A DNA stretch of 64,000 nt from Bordetella genomosp. 4 (GCF_002261185.1 NZ_NEVQ01000013.1:744001-808000); one strand, 5' to 3'. Shown: positions 46,386 through 55,251, counted from the first letter of the stretch. Notes: generated by a model from the letters alone, not told the origin. Translations and numbers: made by a program.

Positions 46386-47381
46386 ATGCATACCCCCGTT
46401 CGTGCCTGGGCCAGCGCCTTGGCGATCACCACTCTGATTTCCGCCGGCTCCCCTGCTCTAGCCCAGGACGCGTCCAAATGGCCTGAACGGCCGATCCGCC
46501 TGGTTGTCGGTTTTGTACCCGGCGGCGGCACCGATGTATCAGCGCGCATTCTGTCGGCGAAACTGTCCAGCGTTTTAGGCCAGCAGATCGTCGTGGAAAA
46601 CAAACCCGGCGCCTCGGGCTTGATCGCGTCCGATTACGTGGCCAAGGCCGATCCCGACGGCTATACCCTGATGCTGGCCAATATGCAGTCGACGGTGTCC
46701 GCGCCCTATGTGGTCCAGTCGGACATCGACCCGATCAGGGATTTCACCGCTGTGCGCTATATCGGGTCGGTGCCGAACGTATTGGTGATCAATCCCACCA
46801 AGCACGACTACAAGACAGTGCAAAATCTGATCGACGATGCCAAGGCTCGTCCAAAGCAATTGCTATACGCCTCATCCGGCCAGGGCAGCCCGCAGCACCT
46901 GAGCGCCGCCCGGTTCTCGCAGATTGCCGGCGTCGAGATGGAACACGTGCCGTACAAAGGCAGCGGCCAGGCGATGACGGACCTGCTGGGCGGCAACGTG
47001 GACATGAATTTCGATACGCTGCCAGGCGCGATCGGCCAGGTCCAGGCCGGCAAATTGCGCCCGCTGGCTGTCACCAGCGCGCAGCGCAGCAAGCGTTTGC
47101 CTGAGGTCCCTACCCTGGCCGAGGCCGGCATCAAGGGAATGGACATCATCCAATGGTATGCCTTGCTGGCGCCTGCCAAACTACCCAAACCGATTCTGGA
47201 CAAGCTAGACCAAGCCGTGGCACAGACGCTGGCCGATCCTGAAATCCAGGCGAAACTGGCCGACCAAGGCATGGAGCTGGGCGGCGGCCCCGAGACGCCG
47301 GTCGAGTTCGCCAGCTATATCAAGGACGAATGGAGCAAATACGGAAAAATCACCAGCAGCCTGGGGTTGAGCAAGCAGTAG
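46386..47381 (+). CDS. Bug-family (TctC-like) periplasmic solute receptor
   Basis: 331 residues. A Sec signal (RAWASALAITTLISAGSPALAQ) is followed by the Bug opening IRLVVGFVPGGGTDVSARILSAKLS, then GLIASDYVAKADPDGYTLMLAN and EHVPYKGSGQAMTDLLGG. GGAG lies about 10 bases upstream of the chosen ATG. It delivers a carboxylate or similar to a transporter encoded elsewhere. First gene of an apparent operon with enoyl-CoA hydratase and CoA transferase, divergent from a GntR regulator. Confidence 0.9.
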   Translation: MHTPVRAWASALAITTLISAGSPALAQDASKWPERPIRLVVGFVPGGGTDVSARILSAKLSSVLGQQIVVENKPGASGLIASDYVAKADPDGYTLMLANMQSTVSAPYVVQSDIDPIRDFTAVRYIGSVPNVLVINPTKHDYKTVQNLIDDAKARPKQLLYASSGQGSPQHLSAARFSQIAGVEMEHVPYKGSGQAMTDLLGGNVDMNFDTLPGAIGQVQAGKLRPLAVTSAQRSKRLPEVPTLAEAGIKGMDIIQWYALLAPAKLPKPILDKLDQAVAQTLADPEIQAKLADQGMELGGGPETPVEFASYIKDEWSKYGKITSSLGLSKQ

Positions 47382-47507
47382 ACCTGCCGGCTCACCGGAC
47401 GGCTGCGCGTCTGAGACGCCATACGCAACATTTTTGACTGATCCTGCAGCCTGGCGGCTGCGCCCTTTTCCCACCCGGCATCAATATCGAGGCCGATCGG
47501 AGAATCA

Positions 47508-48317
47508 ATGAACACAACTTCCACCACCAACGCTGCCGGCGAATCGCTGGTCCAGGTGCAACGCGATGGCGGCATCGTGACCGTCGTCCTGAATCGTCCG
47601 GAAAAGCTCAATGCCTTCACCATCGATGGCTGGAGATTGCTGGGCGATACCTTTCTGGAACTGAACGATGATGACAGCGTACGCTGCATCGTATTGCGCG
47701 GCGCCGGGGAAAAATCCTTTTCGCCCGGCAACGACATCAGCGAATTCGAAACCTCGCGCAGCAATAAAAAACAAGCCGTCGCGTACGGTGCGGTCATGCG
47801 CCGCACGATTGAATCACTGGCCAACTGCCGCCATCCGATCGTGGCGCAGATTCATGGGATCTGCGTAGGCGGCGGCCTGGAAATCGCCAGCCTGGCCGAC
47901 ATCCGCATCTGCGGCGAGAGTTCGCGTTTTGGCGTGCCGATCAAGAATCTCGGCTTGGTGATGTCGTACTCGGAGCTGTCGCCCCTGGTACGTCTGGTGG
48001 GACCTACCGTGGCGCTGCAGGTACTGCTGGAAGGCACGATTTTCGACGCCAGCGAGGCCCTGAGGCTGGGCGTAGTCACGCGCGTAGCCGCGGACGATCA
48101 GGTCGCTGCCGAGGCCCAGGCGACCGCACGCCGCGTTGCCGAAGGCGCGCCGCTGGTAGCGCGTTGGCACAAGAAATTCGTCCGCAATCTGATGGCGGGC
48201 ACGCCATTGACCGACGCTGATCGCGACGAGGCCTTCGATTGTTTTGATACGGAAGACTTCCGCACCGGCTATCGCGCGTTTTTGGCAAAAGAAAAACCCC
48301 AATTCAACGGACGCTGA
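47508..48317 (+). CDS. Enoyl-CoA hydratase/isomerase family protein
   Basis: 269 residues, start after GGAG. The crotonase fold signatures are clear: IVTVVLNRPEKLNAFT, the first oxyanion loop GAGEKSFSPGNDISEF, the second HPIVAQIHGICVGGGLEIASLADIRICGESSRFGVP, and a later Glu-rich helix. In this family the two catalytic Glu positions vary; here LGLVMSYSELSPLV replaces the usual hydratase sequence, so the reaction (hydratase, isomerase or decarboxylase) stays open. It lies between the Bug gene and a CoA transferase and probably acts on the CoA ester of the imported acid. Confidence 0.87.
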   Translation: MNTTSTTNAAGESLVQVQRDGGIVTVVLNRPEKLNAFTIDGWRLLGDTFLELNDDDSVRCIVLRGAGEKSFSPGNDISEFETSRSNKKQAVAYGAVMRRTIESLANCRHPIVAQIHGICVGGGLEIASLADIRICGESSRFGVPIKNLGLVMSYSELSPLVRLVGPTVALQVLLEGTIFDASEALRLGVVTRVAADDQVAAEAQATARRVAEGAPLVARWHKKFVRNLMAGTPLTDADRDEAFDCFDTEDFRTGYRAFLAKEKPQFNGR

Positions 48318-48337
48318 GCCTCGTTTCAGGAAACACT

Positions 48338-49597
48338 ATGGAAAAGCACGCATCCAATCCCCCCTCTGCTAGTGGCGCTGCGAAAGGCGCGCTAGCAGGC
48401 ATGCGCGTGATCGAGTTGTCGCAGATCATGGCGGGCCCCACCTGCGGCATGATGTTGGCCGACTTGGGCGCCGACGTGATCAAGGTCGAAAAAATCAACG
48501 GCGGCGACGATTCGCGGCAGTATCGCGACCCGCAGATCAATGGGATCTCGGCGCCGTATTTGATGTTGAACCGGAACAAGCGCGCCATCGCGCTGGATTT
48601 AAAGCATCCCGAGGGCAAGAAAGTCCTGCTGCGCATGATCCGCGACGCCGATGTGGTCACGGAGAACTTTCGCAAGGGCACGATGGAGAAACTGGGCCTG
48701 GGGTACGAGACGTTGCGCAAGGAAAATCCGGGTCTGATTTACTGCGCAGTATCGGGTTACGGCCTGTCTGGTCCTTATGCGGACAAGGGTGGCTTTGATC
48801 TGGTCGCGCAGGGTTTCTCGGGCCTGATGGCCATTACCGGTGAACCTGGCGGGCCGCCGTTGCGCACGGGGAATTCGGTGGCCGATATCAATGCGGGCTT
48901 GCTGGCGGCATTCGGCGTATTGGCTGCGTATCAGCACAAACAGCGCACGGGCGAAGGCCAGATTGTCGAGACCTCGCTGCTGGAGGCCAGTCTGCAGCAG
49001 TTGTATTGGCATGCCGCGATTTATTTTGGCAGCGGCGTATCGCCTGGGCCTACCGGATCGGCGCACGTATTGAGCGCACCGTACCAGGCATTTCCGACAG
49101 GGACGGACTGGATCATCATCGGCGGGGCCAACGAAAAGAACTGGCAGCGTATTGCAGCAGCGTTGGGCAAACCTGAATGGGCAGAGGATCCGCGCTTTGC
49201 ACGCAACCGGGATCGGATGAACAATCGCGATGAGCTCGTTGAATGCATGTCCGCTATCTTGAAAACCCGCAGTGCACAGGAATGGCTGGATATTTTCGAT
49301 GAAGCTGGCGTACCGGCCGGGCCCGTGCATTCGATCGCACAGGCGCTGTCGCATCCGCAGACACTGGCGCGGGGCATGGTGGTGGAACAGGAGCACTCTG
49401 TCGCGGGCACAGTGCGTACTGTGGGGATGCCGGTCAAGTTGTCGGCTACACCGGCGCAGTATCATCGGCCTGCTCCGCAGTTGGGTGAAGATACTGTCGC
49501 TATTCTGGGGGAATTTGGCTATAGCGAGTCGGAGATTGACGATTTGATCAAGACTGGGGTCGTGGCGGCGATTGATCGTGAGGCTGCGACGGCGTAG
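48338..49597 (+). CDS. Family III CoA transferase (CaiB/BaiF type)
   Basis: 419 residues. Family marks include GMRVIELSQIMAGPTCGMMLADLGADVIKVEKINGGDD, YLMLNRNKRAIALDLKHPEGK, the catalytic Asp region ADVVTENFRKGTMEKLGLGYE and PGLIYCAVSGYGLSGPYADKGGFDLVAQGFSG. It moves CoA between acids. It follows the crotonase gene by 20 bases. After its stop comes the first of two 320-nt structured elements. Confidence 0.92.
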   Translation: MEKHASNPPSASGAAKGALAGMRVIELSQIMAGPTCGMMLADLGADVIKVEKINGGDDSRQYRDPQINGISAPYLMLNRNKRAIALDLKHPEGKKVLLRMIRDADVVTENFRKGTMEKLGLGYETLRKENPGLIYCAVSGYGLSGPYADKGGFDLVAQGFSGLMAITGEPGGPPLRTGNSVADINAGLLAAFGVLAAYQHKQRTGEGQIVETSLLEASLQQLYWHAAIYFGSGVSPGPTGSAHVLSAPYQAFPTGTDWIIIGGANEKNWQRIAAALGKPEWAEDPRFARNRDRMNNRDELVECMSAILKTRSAQEWLDIFDEAGVPAGPVHSIAQALSHPQTLARGMVVEQEHSVAGTVRTVGMPVKLSATPAQYHRPAPQLGEDTVAILGEFGYSESEIDDLIKTGVVAAIDREAATA

Positions 49598-49647
49598 GTG
49601 TGGCTAGCTGTGGATTCCGTCAGGGGAATGAGTGAGGCTGGTGTGTT

Positions 49648-49967
49648 TATTGGACGTCGAGCCGAGGCAATCGGGCCGTGCGGGCTTCACAAAGCCGGTC
49701 CGGCGCGCGGGCGCCGGACATCGTGTTCGCTCGCTTCGTCCGGCCCCTACGGGCCTCCCTTCAGCCTCCGCTCCACTCGGCTTTGAGGCGCCCGCACGGC
49801 CCGATTGCCTCGGCTCGACTCGCAGTAATTCAAGCTCATCACATCGCTGGCACGATTTTCGTGCTTGGCGTTTTTCTGTGGCCGTGTTGGCAAAGAGGAA
49901 GATCTTGCAGGGCTGCTATTCGCGCGTGCCCTGCACACGCGCGAATAGCGATCGGTCCGGGCATGCG
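49648..49967 (+). other. Structured 320-nt non-coding element, copy A
   Basis: Begins TATTGGACGTCGAG, 50 bases after the CoA transferase stop and in the same orientation. A perfect 30-bp stem joins 49656-49685 and 49790-49819; inside it, CAAAGCCG (49690-49697) pairs with CGGCTTTG (49778-49785) and GTCCGGCG (49698-49705) with CGCCGGAC (49712-49719). An unpaired core includes TCGTCCGGCCCCTACGGGCC. After the stem come TCGACTCGCAG, GCTGGCACGA, GGCGTTT and GAGGAAGATCTTGCAGGGC, then a 14-bp hairpin (49915-49928 with 49936-49949) and a final GCATGCG. Open frames across it are low-complexity and not convincing genes. Nature (RNA or DNA element) unknown. Confidence 0.75.
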
Positions 49968-50104
49968 GCGGGGTGGCGTGTTGCCAAGTTGGAAGATCTG
50001 CTTGGCTAGCGTTGATGCATGCGACGATGATGCGTAGTTCATCTCTAGGTATGACGAAATCGTAGCTCGAGAGATTTTCCGTTTGCCGCTGATGCCACAA
50101 CCTT
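49968..50104. other. 137-base spacer between the two structured elements
   Basis: Unique-looking sequence without a gene. It contains several CATGC and GATG repeats and one GCATGC, but no clear further palindrome. Confidence 0.4.
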
Positions 50105-50424
50105 CGCATGCAGATCCCGAACGCTATTCATGGCCGCGCCCGTAGGCGGCCATGAATAGCGGCCCTGCAAGATCTTCCTCCTTGCAAACGCCAGTGCTAC
50201 GAAGCCTACGAAGACCAGTCGTGCCAGCTACGAGGGGATCCGAGATTCTGCGAGTCGAGGCGGGGCAGTGACCGTGTTGGCGCGCCTCGGAGTCGCGCGA
50301 GCGGAGGTCGTAGGTAGGCCCGAAGGGGCCGGACGAGACGAGCGATGCGGCAGTCGGCCGCGCAGGCGGCCGACCGACTCCGTGAAGCGCCAACACGGTC
50401 ACTGCCCCGCCTCGACGTCCAATA
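50105..50424 (-). other. Structured 320-nt non-coding element, copy B
   Basis: On the minus strand it follows the livF stop by 27 bases and has the same layout and length as copy A. The 30-bp outer stem joins 50254-50283 and 50387-50416, perfect, with a sequence largely different from copy A. CGGAGTCG (50288-50295) pairs with CGACTCCG (50375-50382); the inner hairpin is 9 bp (50353-50361 with 50366-50374) and the terminal hairpin 16 bp (50122-50137 with 50146-50161). The unpaired blocks TATTGGACGTCGAG, TCGTCCGGCCCCTTCGGGCC, TCGACTCGCAG, GCTGGCACGA, GGCGTTT, GAGGAAGATCTTGCAGGGC and GCATGCG are shared with copy A. Confidence 0.75.
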
Positions 50425-50451
50425 GCACTCGCCCCTCCAACAGCAACCGAC

Positions 50452-51177
50452 TTACACCTCACCCAGATACGCCGCCCGAACTTTCGGATCAGTCAACAAC
50501 TGATCGGAAGGCCCCGATAGAGTCAGTTCACCGGACTCCATCACATAACCACGATGGCTATGTTCCAACGCAAGCTTGGCGTTCTGCTCGATGAGCAAAA
50601 TGGTCACACCCTCATTGGCGATGGTGCGTACGACTTCGAAGACCTTTTCCACCATCAAGGGCGCGAGGCCCATCGAAGGCTCGTCGAGCAGCAGCAATTT
50701 CGGACGCGCGATCATGGCACGACCCATGGCGACCATCTGCTGTTCACCTCCCGACAGCGTGCCGGCCGCCTGTTTGCGGCGTTCAGCCAGACGCGGAAAT
50801 AGCGTGAACACGCGCTCGGTGTCCTGCCGTACCTGCGCGACATCGCGTCGCGTATAGGCACCCATCGCCAGATTTTCTTCGATGGTGAGTTGGCCGAAAA
50901 TGCCTCGCCCCTCGGGAACCATCACCAGGCCGCGACGTACGAGTTCAAACGATTTGCAGCCATTGACGGACTGGCCATCGTAGTGCACATCGCCACCTGC
51001 CAACGGTACCAGGCCGCATATGGCTCGCAGCGTGGTGCTCTTACCAGCGCCGTTCGCCCCGATCAGGCAAACGAGTTCGCCAGCATCGACGTGCAGGTCG
51101 ATGCCACGCACAGCACGGATACCGCCATAGGCAACCTCCAGGCCGCGCAGATCCAATAAAGGTCGGGTTGCGCTCAT
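50452..51177 (-). CDS. livF: Branched-chain amino-acid type ABC importer ATPase LivF
   Basis: 241 residues. Walker A GANGAGKST, signature LSGGEQQMVAMGRAL-like (GTLSGGEQQMVAMGRAM) and LLLLDEPSMGLAPL; EGRGIFGQLTIEENL is typical of LivF. The start at 51177 overlaps the livG stop as ATGA, so the two are coupled. Last gene of livKHMGF. Substrates of this class are branched-chain amino acids, but amides and other compounds also occur. Structured element B follows directly. Confidence 0.92.
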   Translation of the reverse strand: MSATRPLLDLRGLEVAYGGIRAVRGIDLHVDAGELVCLIGANGAGKSTTLRAICGLVPLAGGDVHYDGQSVNGCKSFELVRRGLVMVPEGRGIFGQLTIEENLAMGAYTRRDVAQVRQDTERVFTLFPRLAERRKQAAGTLSGGEQQMVAMGRAMIARPKLLLLDEPSMGLAPLMVEKVFEVVRTIANEGVTILLIEQNAKLALEHSHRGYVMESGELTLSGPSDQLLTDPKVRAAYLGEV

Positions 51178-51980
51178 GATTGGGGATGCTCCGCAGGAAT
51201 CGCCTGGGCATCCTGGGCCGCGCCCGCACCCAGATAGGCTTCGATGACTTTGGGATCGCGCTGGACCTGGGCCGGCTTGCCCATGGACAGGACCTTGCCG
51301 TATTCCAGGACCAGCACGCGATCGCATAGTCCCATGACGAGTTTCATATCGTGTTCAATCAACAATACGGTGATCCCGTCGTTACGGATTTTCTCGATCA
51401 GCTGACGCAGGACCACAGTTTCGGATGCATTCATACCCGCAGCGGGCTCGTCCAACGCGAGCAGCTTGGGCTCGGTGGCAAGCGCCCGGGCAATCTCCAG
51501 CCGCCGCTGGTCGCCATACGACAACGAACGCGCCACATCATTGGCACGCGCGCCGATGCCGACGTAATCCAGCAACTCGTGCGCACGCTGTTCGATGGCA
51601 GATTCCTCTGCACGCGTAGCGCGAGTGCGAAACACCGCGCCAAACACCCCTGCACGCGTGCGGACGTGACGGCCGATCATCACGTTTTCGATCGCGCTCA
51701 GATTGGCGAACAAACGAATGTTCTGAAAGGTACGCGCGAGACCGACTTCGGCGACCTCGTGCGGCTTGCGGCCGATGAGGGATTCACCGTTGAACGTGCA
51801 GCGGCCTTCTTCCGGGATATACAGACCCGTCAACACATTGAACAACGTCGTTTTACCCGCACCATTCGGGCCGATCAGGCCGTAGATTTCGCCGGCTTGG
51901 ATATCGAAGCTGACGCCCGATAGCGCCTGCAGACCGCCAAAGCGCTTACCTAGGCCTTCGGCTTGCAAAATGATACTCAT
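51174..51980 (-). CDS. livG: Branched-chain amino-acid type ABC importer ATPase LivG
   Basis: 268 residues. Walker A GPNGAGKTTLFNVLTGLY, TFQNIRLFANLSAIENVMIG, signature SYGDQRRLEIARAL and LLALDEPAAGMNASE are the LivG pattern. Overlaps livM by 4 bases and livF by 4 bases. Confidence 0.93.
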   Translation of the reverse strand: MSIILQAEGLGKRFGGLQALSGVSFDIQAGEIYGLIGPNGAGKTTLFNVLTGLYIPEEGRCTFNGESLIGRKPHEVAEVGLARTFQNIRLFANLSAIENVMIGRHVRTRAGVFGAVFRTRATRAEESAIEQRAHELLDYVGIGARANDVARSLSYGDQRRLEIARALATEPKLLALDEPAAGMNASETVVLRQLIEKIRNDGITVLLIEHDMKLVMGLCDRVLVLEYGKVLSMGKPAQVQRDPKVIEAYLGAGAAQDAQAIPAEHPQS

Positions 51981-53062
51981 GCCTGGCCTCCGTTCGTGCC
52001 GGCCAACTCGCGTTTACGCACGGCAGACGGCCATAACCCTGCAGGACGGAACAGCATGACGCACACCATGGCCAGACCAAACAACAACATACGGATGCCC
52101 TCGGGGTCGAGTACGACCTCGCCAAAAATCAAACGCTGCAAGGGCTCTACAACGGCACGCAAGAACTCGGGCAATGCGGCCAGCAGAATCGCACCCAGAA
52201 TTACGCCCGGAATATTGCCCATGCCACCGAGCACGACCATGCACAACACGGAAATGGATTCGGTGAGGCTGAAGCTCTCGGGGCTGACAAACCCCTGCAT
52301 CGAGGCGAACAGCGCCCCCGCTACACCGCCAAACGACGCGCCCATGGCGAATGCCAGGAGCTTGACGTTGCGGGTGTTGATGCCCATCGCCTTGGCGGCG
52401 ATTTCGTCTTCGCGGATAGCCTCCCAGGCGCGGCCGATGCGGGAATTCTGCAAGCGCATGCACACCAGGACGATCAACAACGTGATGCCCAACAGCAGGT
52501 AGTAGTATTTCTCGGGGCTGGTGAACCGCATGCCCATGATGGTTTCTGAACGGCTGAACATGAATTCGCCGACTTTGAAACCATCAATGCGGTTGATGCC
52601 CTGCGGCCCGTTAGTGATGTTCACTGGTGCGTTCAGGTTGTTCAGAAAGATGCGGATGATCTCGCCAAAACCCAGGGTCACGATCGCGAGGTAATCGCCG
52701 CGCAGTTTCAAGGTAGGCGCGCCGAGCAACACACCAAACACGCACGCCAGGCCCAGACTGATGGGCAGAATGGCCCAGAACGGCAGATGCAAACCGAAAT
52801 GCGGCGAGGCCAAGAGTGCCCATGTATAGGCGCCCACCGCATAGAACGCGATATAGCCTAGATCGAGCAGGCCGGCAAAGCCTACGACAATATTCAGGCC
52901 CAAAGACAACATGACGTACAGCAACGCAAAGTTGACGATACGCACCCAGCTTTGTCCGGCCATGCCCAGCACAAATGGCAACACGGCCAGGACAACGCCT
53001 ATCAACACGATGCCCAGCAAATGGCGGCTCGACAGGCCGCGAGAGGATATGGTGGTATTCAT
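51977..53062 (-). CDS. livM: Branched-chain amino-acid type ABC importer permease LivM
   Basis: 361 residues with about ten membrane segments. Family marks include LSLGLNIVVGFAGLLDLGYIAFYAVGAYTWALLAS, APTLKLRGDYLAIVTLGFGEIIRI and GRAWEAIREDEIAAKAMGINTRNVKLLAFAMGASFGGVAG, the coupling loop. The long periplasmic stretch about residues 155-190 is usual for LivM. Overlaps livG and livH by 4 bases each. Confidence 0.93.
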   Translation of the reverse strand: MNTTISSRGLSSRHLLGIVLIGVVLAVLPFVLGMAGQSWVRIVNFALLYVMLSLGLNIVVGFAGLLDLGYIAFYAVGAYTWALLASPHFGLHLPFWAILPISLGLACVFGVLLGAPTLKLRGDYLAIVTLGFGEIIRIFLNNLNAPVNITNGPQGINRIDGFKVGEFMFSRSETIMGMRFTSPEKYYYLLLGITLLIVLVCMRLQNSRIGRAWEAIREDEIAAKAMGINTRNVKLLAFAMGASFGGVAGALFASMQGFVSPESFSLTESISVLCMVVLGGMGNIPGVILGAILLAALPEFLRAVVEPLQRLIFGEVVLDPEGIRMLLFGLAMVCVMLFRPAGLWPSAVRKRELAGTNGGQA

Positions 53063-53988
53063 GCGCGGTCTCCTACGCGTTCGCCGAGCAGACCCGACGG
53101 GCGGAAGATCAACACCAGCACCAATACGACAAAGGCAAACACATCCTGGTAATGGCTGCCGAGGAATCCTCCGGTAATGTCGCCGATATAACCCGCCCCC
53201 AAGGACTCGATGATGCCCAACAACAAGCCACCCGCCATCGCGCCGACCAGATTACCGATCCCGCCTAATACGGCGGCGGTAAAAGCCTTAAGCCCCAGCA
53301 TGAAACCCATGGTGTATTGCGCCACCCCATAATAGGTCGTGACCATCATGCCGGCGATGGCGGCCAATGCCGAGCCAATCAAGAATGCCGCGGAGATCAC
53401 CGTATTGATATTCACGCCCATGAGGCCCGCTACCTCACGATTCTGCGCGGTGGCGCGCATGGCAGTACCCAATCGCGTTTTATGCACGACCGCGAGCAGC
53501 GCGCCCATGATCAACGCGGCAATCAGCACGATAGCCATCTGCAGCGAGCTCATACGCGCGCCGGCCAGCTCGAACACACGGGGTTCCAGGACTTGGGGAA
53601 AGTTCAGATAGTTGCGCCCCCACACCATCATGGCGAGGTTTTGCAGGATGATCGAAACGCCGATGGCCGTGATCAATGCGGCCAGGCGCGGCGCGCGGCG
53701 CAACGGCCGGTAAGCTACGCGCTCGGCAGTCCAGCCCACGGCCATGCACAAGGGCACCGACACCAATAAGCCTACCCCCAGCACGGCAAAAGCCGAGACA
53801 GTGGGATCACCGCCGACCAGTGCGGTAGCGATCATGGTGGCCGCCATGGCCCCGATCATGACCACATCGCCGTGCGCGAAATTGATGAGCCCGATGATGC
53901 CGTACACCATCGTATAGCCCAACGCGACAAGCGCATATACGCTGCCCAGCGTCAGGCCATTAATGAGCTGCTGAATGAAAATATCCAT
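53059..53988 (-). CDS. livH: Branched-chain amino-acid type ABC importer permease LivH
   Basis: 309 residues from MDIFIQQLINGLTLGSVYALVALGYTMVYGIIGLINFAHGDV, the standard LivH opening. LGTAMRATAQNREVAGLMGVNINTVISAAF is the ATPase-coupling region. The frame extends to 54060 but the extra residues do not fit the family. The ribosome-binding site is weak, and a strong hairpin lies between livK and livH. Confidence 0.93.
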   Translation of the reverse strand: MDIFIQQLINGLTLGSVYALVALGYTMVYGIIGLINFAHGDVVMIGAMAATMIATALVGGDPTVSAFAVLGVGLLVSVPLCMAVGWTAERVAYRPLRRAPRLAALITAIGVSIILQNLAMMVWGRNYLNFPQVLEPRVFELAGARMSSLQMAIVLIAALIMGALLAVVHKTRLGTAMRATAQNREVAGLMGVNINTVISAAFLIGSALAAIAGMMVTTYYGVAQYTMGFMLGLKAFTAAVLGGIGNLVGAMAGGLLLGIIESLGAGYIGDITGGFLGSHYQDVFAFVVLVLVLIFRPSGLLGERVGDRA

Positions 53989-54070
53989 AGGAATACTGAG
54001 CCTGTGATGTGCTCGTAAAGAGAGGTTGCCGCGCCGCGCGGACGTCATGCCGCGCGGCACTGATGCGGCG

Positions 54071-54093
54071 CTGCGGGCGCGCGGCGCCCGCAG
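54071..54093 (-). terminator. Hairpin between livK and livH (partial terminator or mRNA stabiliser)
   Basis: CTGCGGGCG (54071-54079) and CGCCCGCAG (54085-54093) form a 9-bp G+C stem with a 5-base loop, 12 bases after the livK stop. No T-run. Such stems after binding-protein genes commonly keep livK messages more abundant than those of the membrane genes. Confidence 0.5.
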
Positions 54094-54105
54094 ACGAGGC
54101 CAGGC

Positions 54106-55251
54106 TTAGTTGGCTTGGCTGACCATGGTCTCGACCATTTCCCATTTACCGTTCTTGACTTCGTAAATGGTGACCGAGATTTCTTTCAGATCGCCTTTGT
54201 CGTCGTAGGCGATGTGTTCGCTGGTCGCACCCTTGCGCTCGATTTTGGCCAGCTTGGGCAGATAATCCTCAGGGTCTGCGGAGCCGGCCTGTTCGATCGC
54301 GGTGATCATGGTCCAGGCGCCATCATAGGCATAGGGAGCATAAACGCCAGGAGCCTTTTTGAAGCGGGCCTCGTAGCGTTGCGCGAAATCCTTGCCGGCC
54401 GCCATCTTGTCCAGCGGTACGCCAGCCAGCGAGGCATAGGTGCCCTCTGCGGCATCGCCAGCCAACTTCAGGAACGTATCGCTGCGCGTCATTTCGCCCG
54501 ACACCAATGGCGCCTTGATACCGAGGCTGGCCAATTGACGCTTCATGGGACCGGACTGCGCGTCCAGACCGCCGTAGAAAATCGCGTCCGGCGCGGCAGC
54601 CTTGATGTTGGTCAGGATAGCGGTGAAGTCGTTGGCCTTGTCAGTGGTGTATTCGCGGCGCACGATTTCACCGCCGGCTTTTTTGACGGCTTTTTCGACC
54701 TCGTCGGCCAGACCCTGTCCGTAAGCAGTGCGATCGTCGATGATGGCGACTTTTTTCGCCTTGAGCTTTTCAACGATGAACTGGCCCACGGCAGCGCCCT
54801 GCTGCGTGTCGCTGGTCATCATGCGGAATGTCGTGTCGTAGCCTTGGGCCGTGTATTCCGGCGAGGTCGCCATCGCGATCTGCGGCAAGCCTGCTTCGTT
54901 GTAGACCCGCGAAGCCGGAATGGTAGTGCCCGAGTTGAAATGGCCCAGAATACCGTCGACGTCTTCGTCGACCAGTTGCTGCGCCACCTGCACAGCGGTA
55001 CGCGGATCGGCTTGATCGTCACGCGACACCAACTGGAATTTGGCGGTCTCGCCGTCGACCTTGATGCCTTTTTTGTTGGCCTCTTCCAGGGCCAGCGTCA
55101 GCCCGTTCTGCATGTCTTCGCCGTAGTGCGATTGCGGCCCGGTCAACGGCGCCGCAAAACCGAATTTGATGTCTTCGGCATGCGCCACGCCGACGAGGCT
55201 GGCGGCGGCCAATGCTGCCAGCAGAACTGGCCGGGAAAATGCGAATGTCAT
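54106..55251 (-). CDS. livK: Branched-chain amino-acid type periplasmic binding protein
   Basis: 381 residues. Sec signal FSRPVLLAALAAASLVGVAHA, then DIKFGFAAPLTGPQSHYGEDMQNGLTLALEEAN, the Leu/Ile/Val-binding family opening. AIIDDRTAYGQGLADEVEKAVKKAGGEIV and TNIKAAAPDAIFYGGLDAQSGPMKRQL are also typical. AGGAGG lies upstream of the ATG. First gene of the liv operon. Confidence 0.92.
   Translation of the reverse strand: MTFAFSRPVLLAALAAASLVGVAHAEDIKFGFAAPLTGPQSHYGEDMQNGLTLALEEANKKGIKVDGETAKFQLVSRDDQADPRTAVQVAQQLVDEDVDGILGHFNSGTTIPASRVYNEAGLPQIAMATSPEYTAQGYDTTFRMMTSDTQQGAAVGQFIVEKLKAKKVAIIDDRTAYGQGLADEVEKAVKKAGGEIVRREYTTDKANDFTAILTNIKAAAPDAIFYGGLDAQSGPMKRQLASLGIKAPLVSGEMTRSDTFLKLAGDAAEGTYASLAGVPLDKMAAGKDFAQRYEARFKKAPGVYAPYAYDGAWTMITAIEQAGSADPEDYLPKLAKIERKGATSEHIAYDDKGDLKEISVTIYEVKNGKWEMVETMVSQAN

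Noticed and set aside
49632-50009. Open frames of 119-125 codons crossing structured element A
   Set aside because: They run straight through the paired arms, change frame between copies A and B and have Arg/Ser/Pro-rich composition; the conserved signal is structure, not codons.
49648-50424. Possible insertion sequence or MITE with inverted copies as terminal repeats
   Set aside because: The two copies could be read as long terminal inverted repeats, but they enclose only 137 bases, no transposase is present, no target duplication is seen and each copy has its own complete internal fold. A MITE-like origin of a single copy is not excluded.
50124-50594. Open frames of 108-112 codons across element B and the livF end
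   Set aside because: They overlap livF coding sequence in the wrong frame and have no ribosome-binding site or family.
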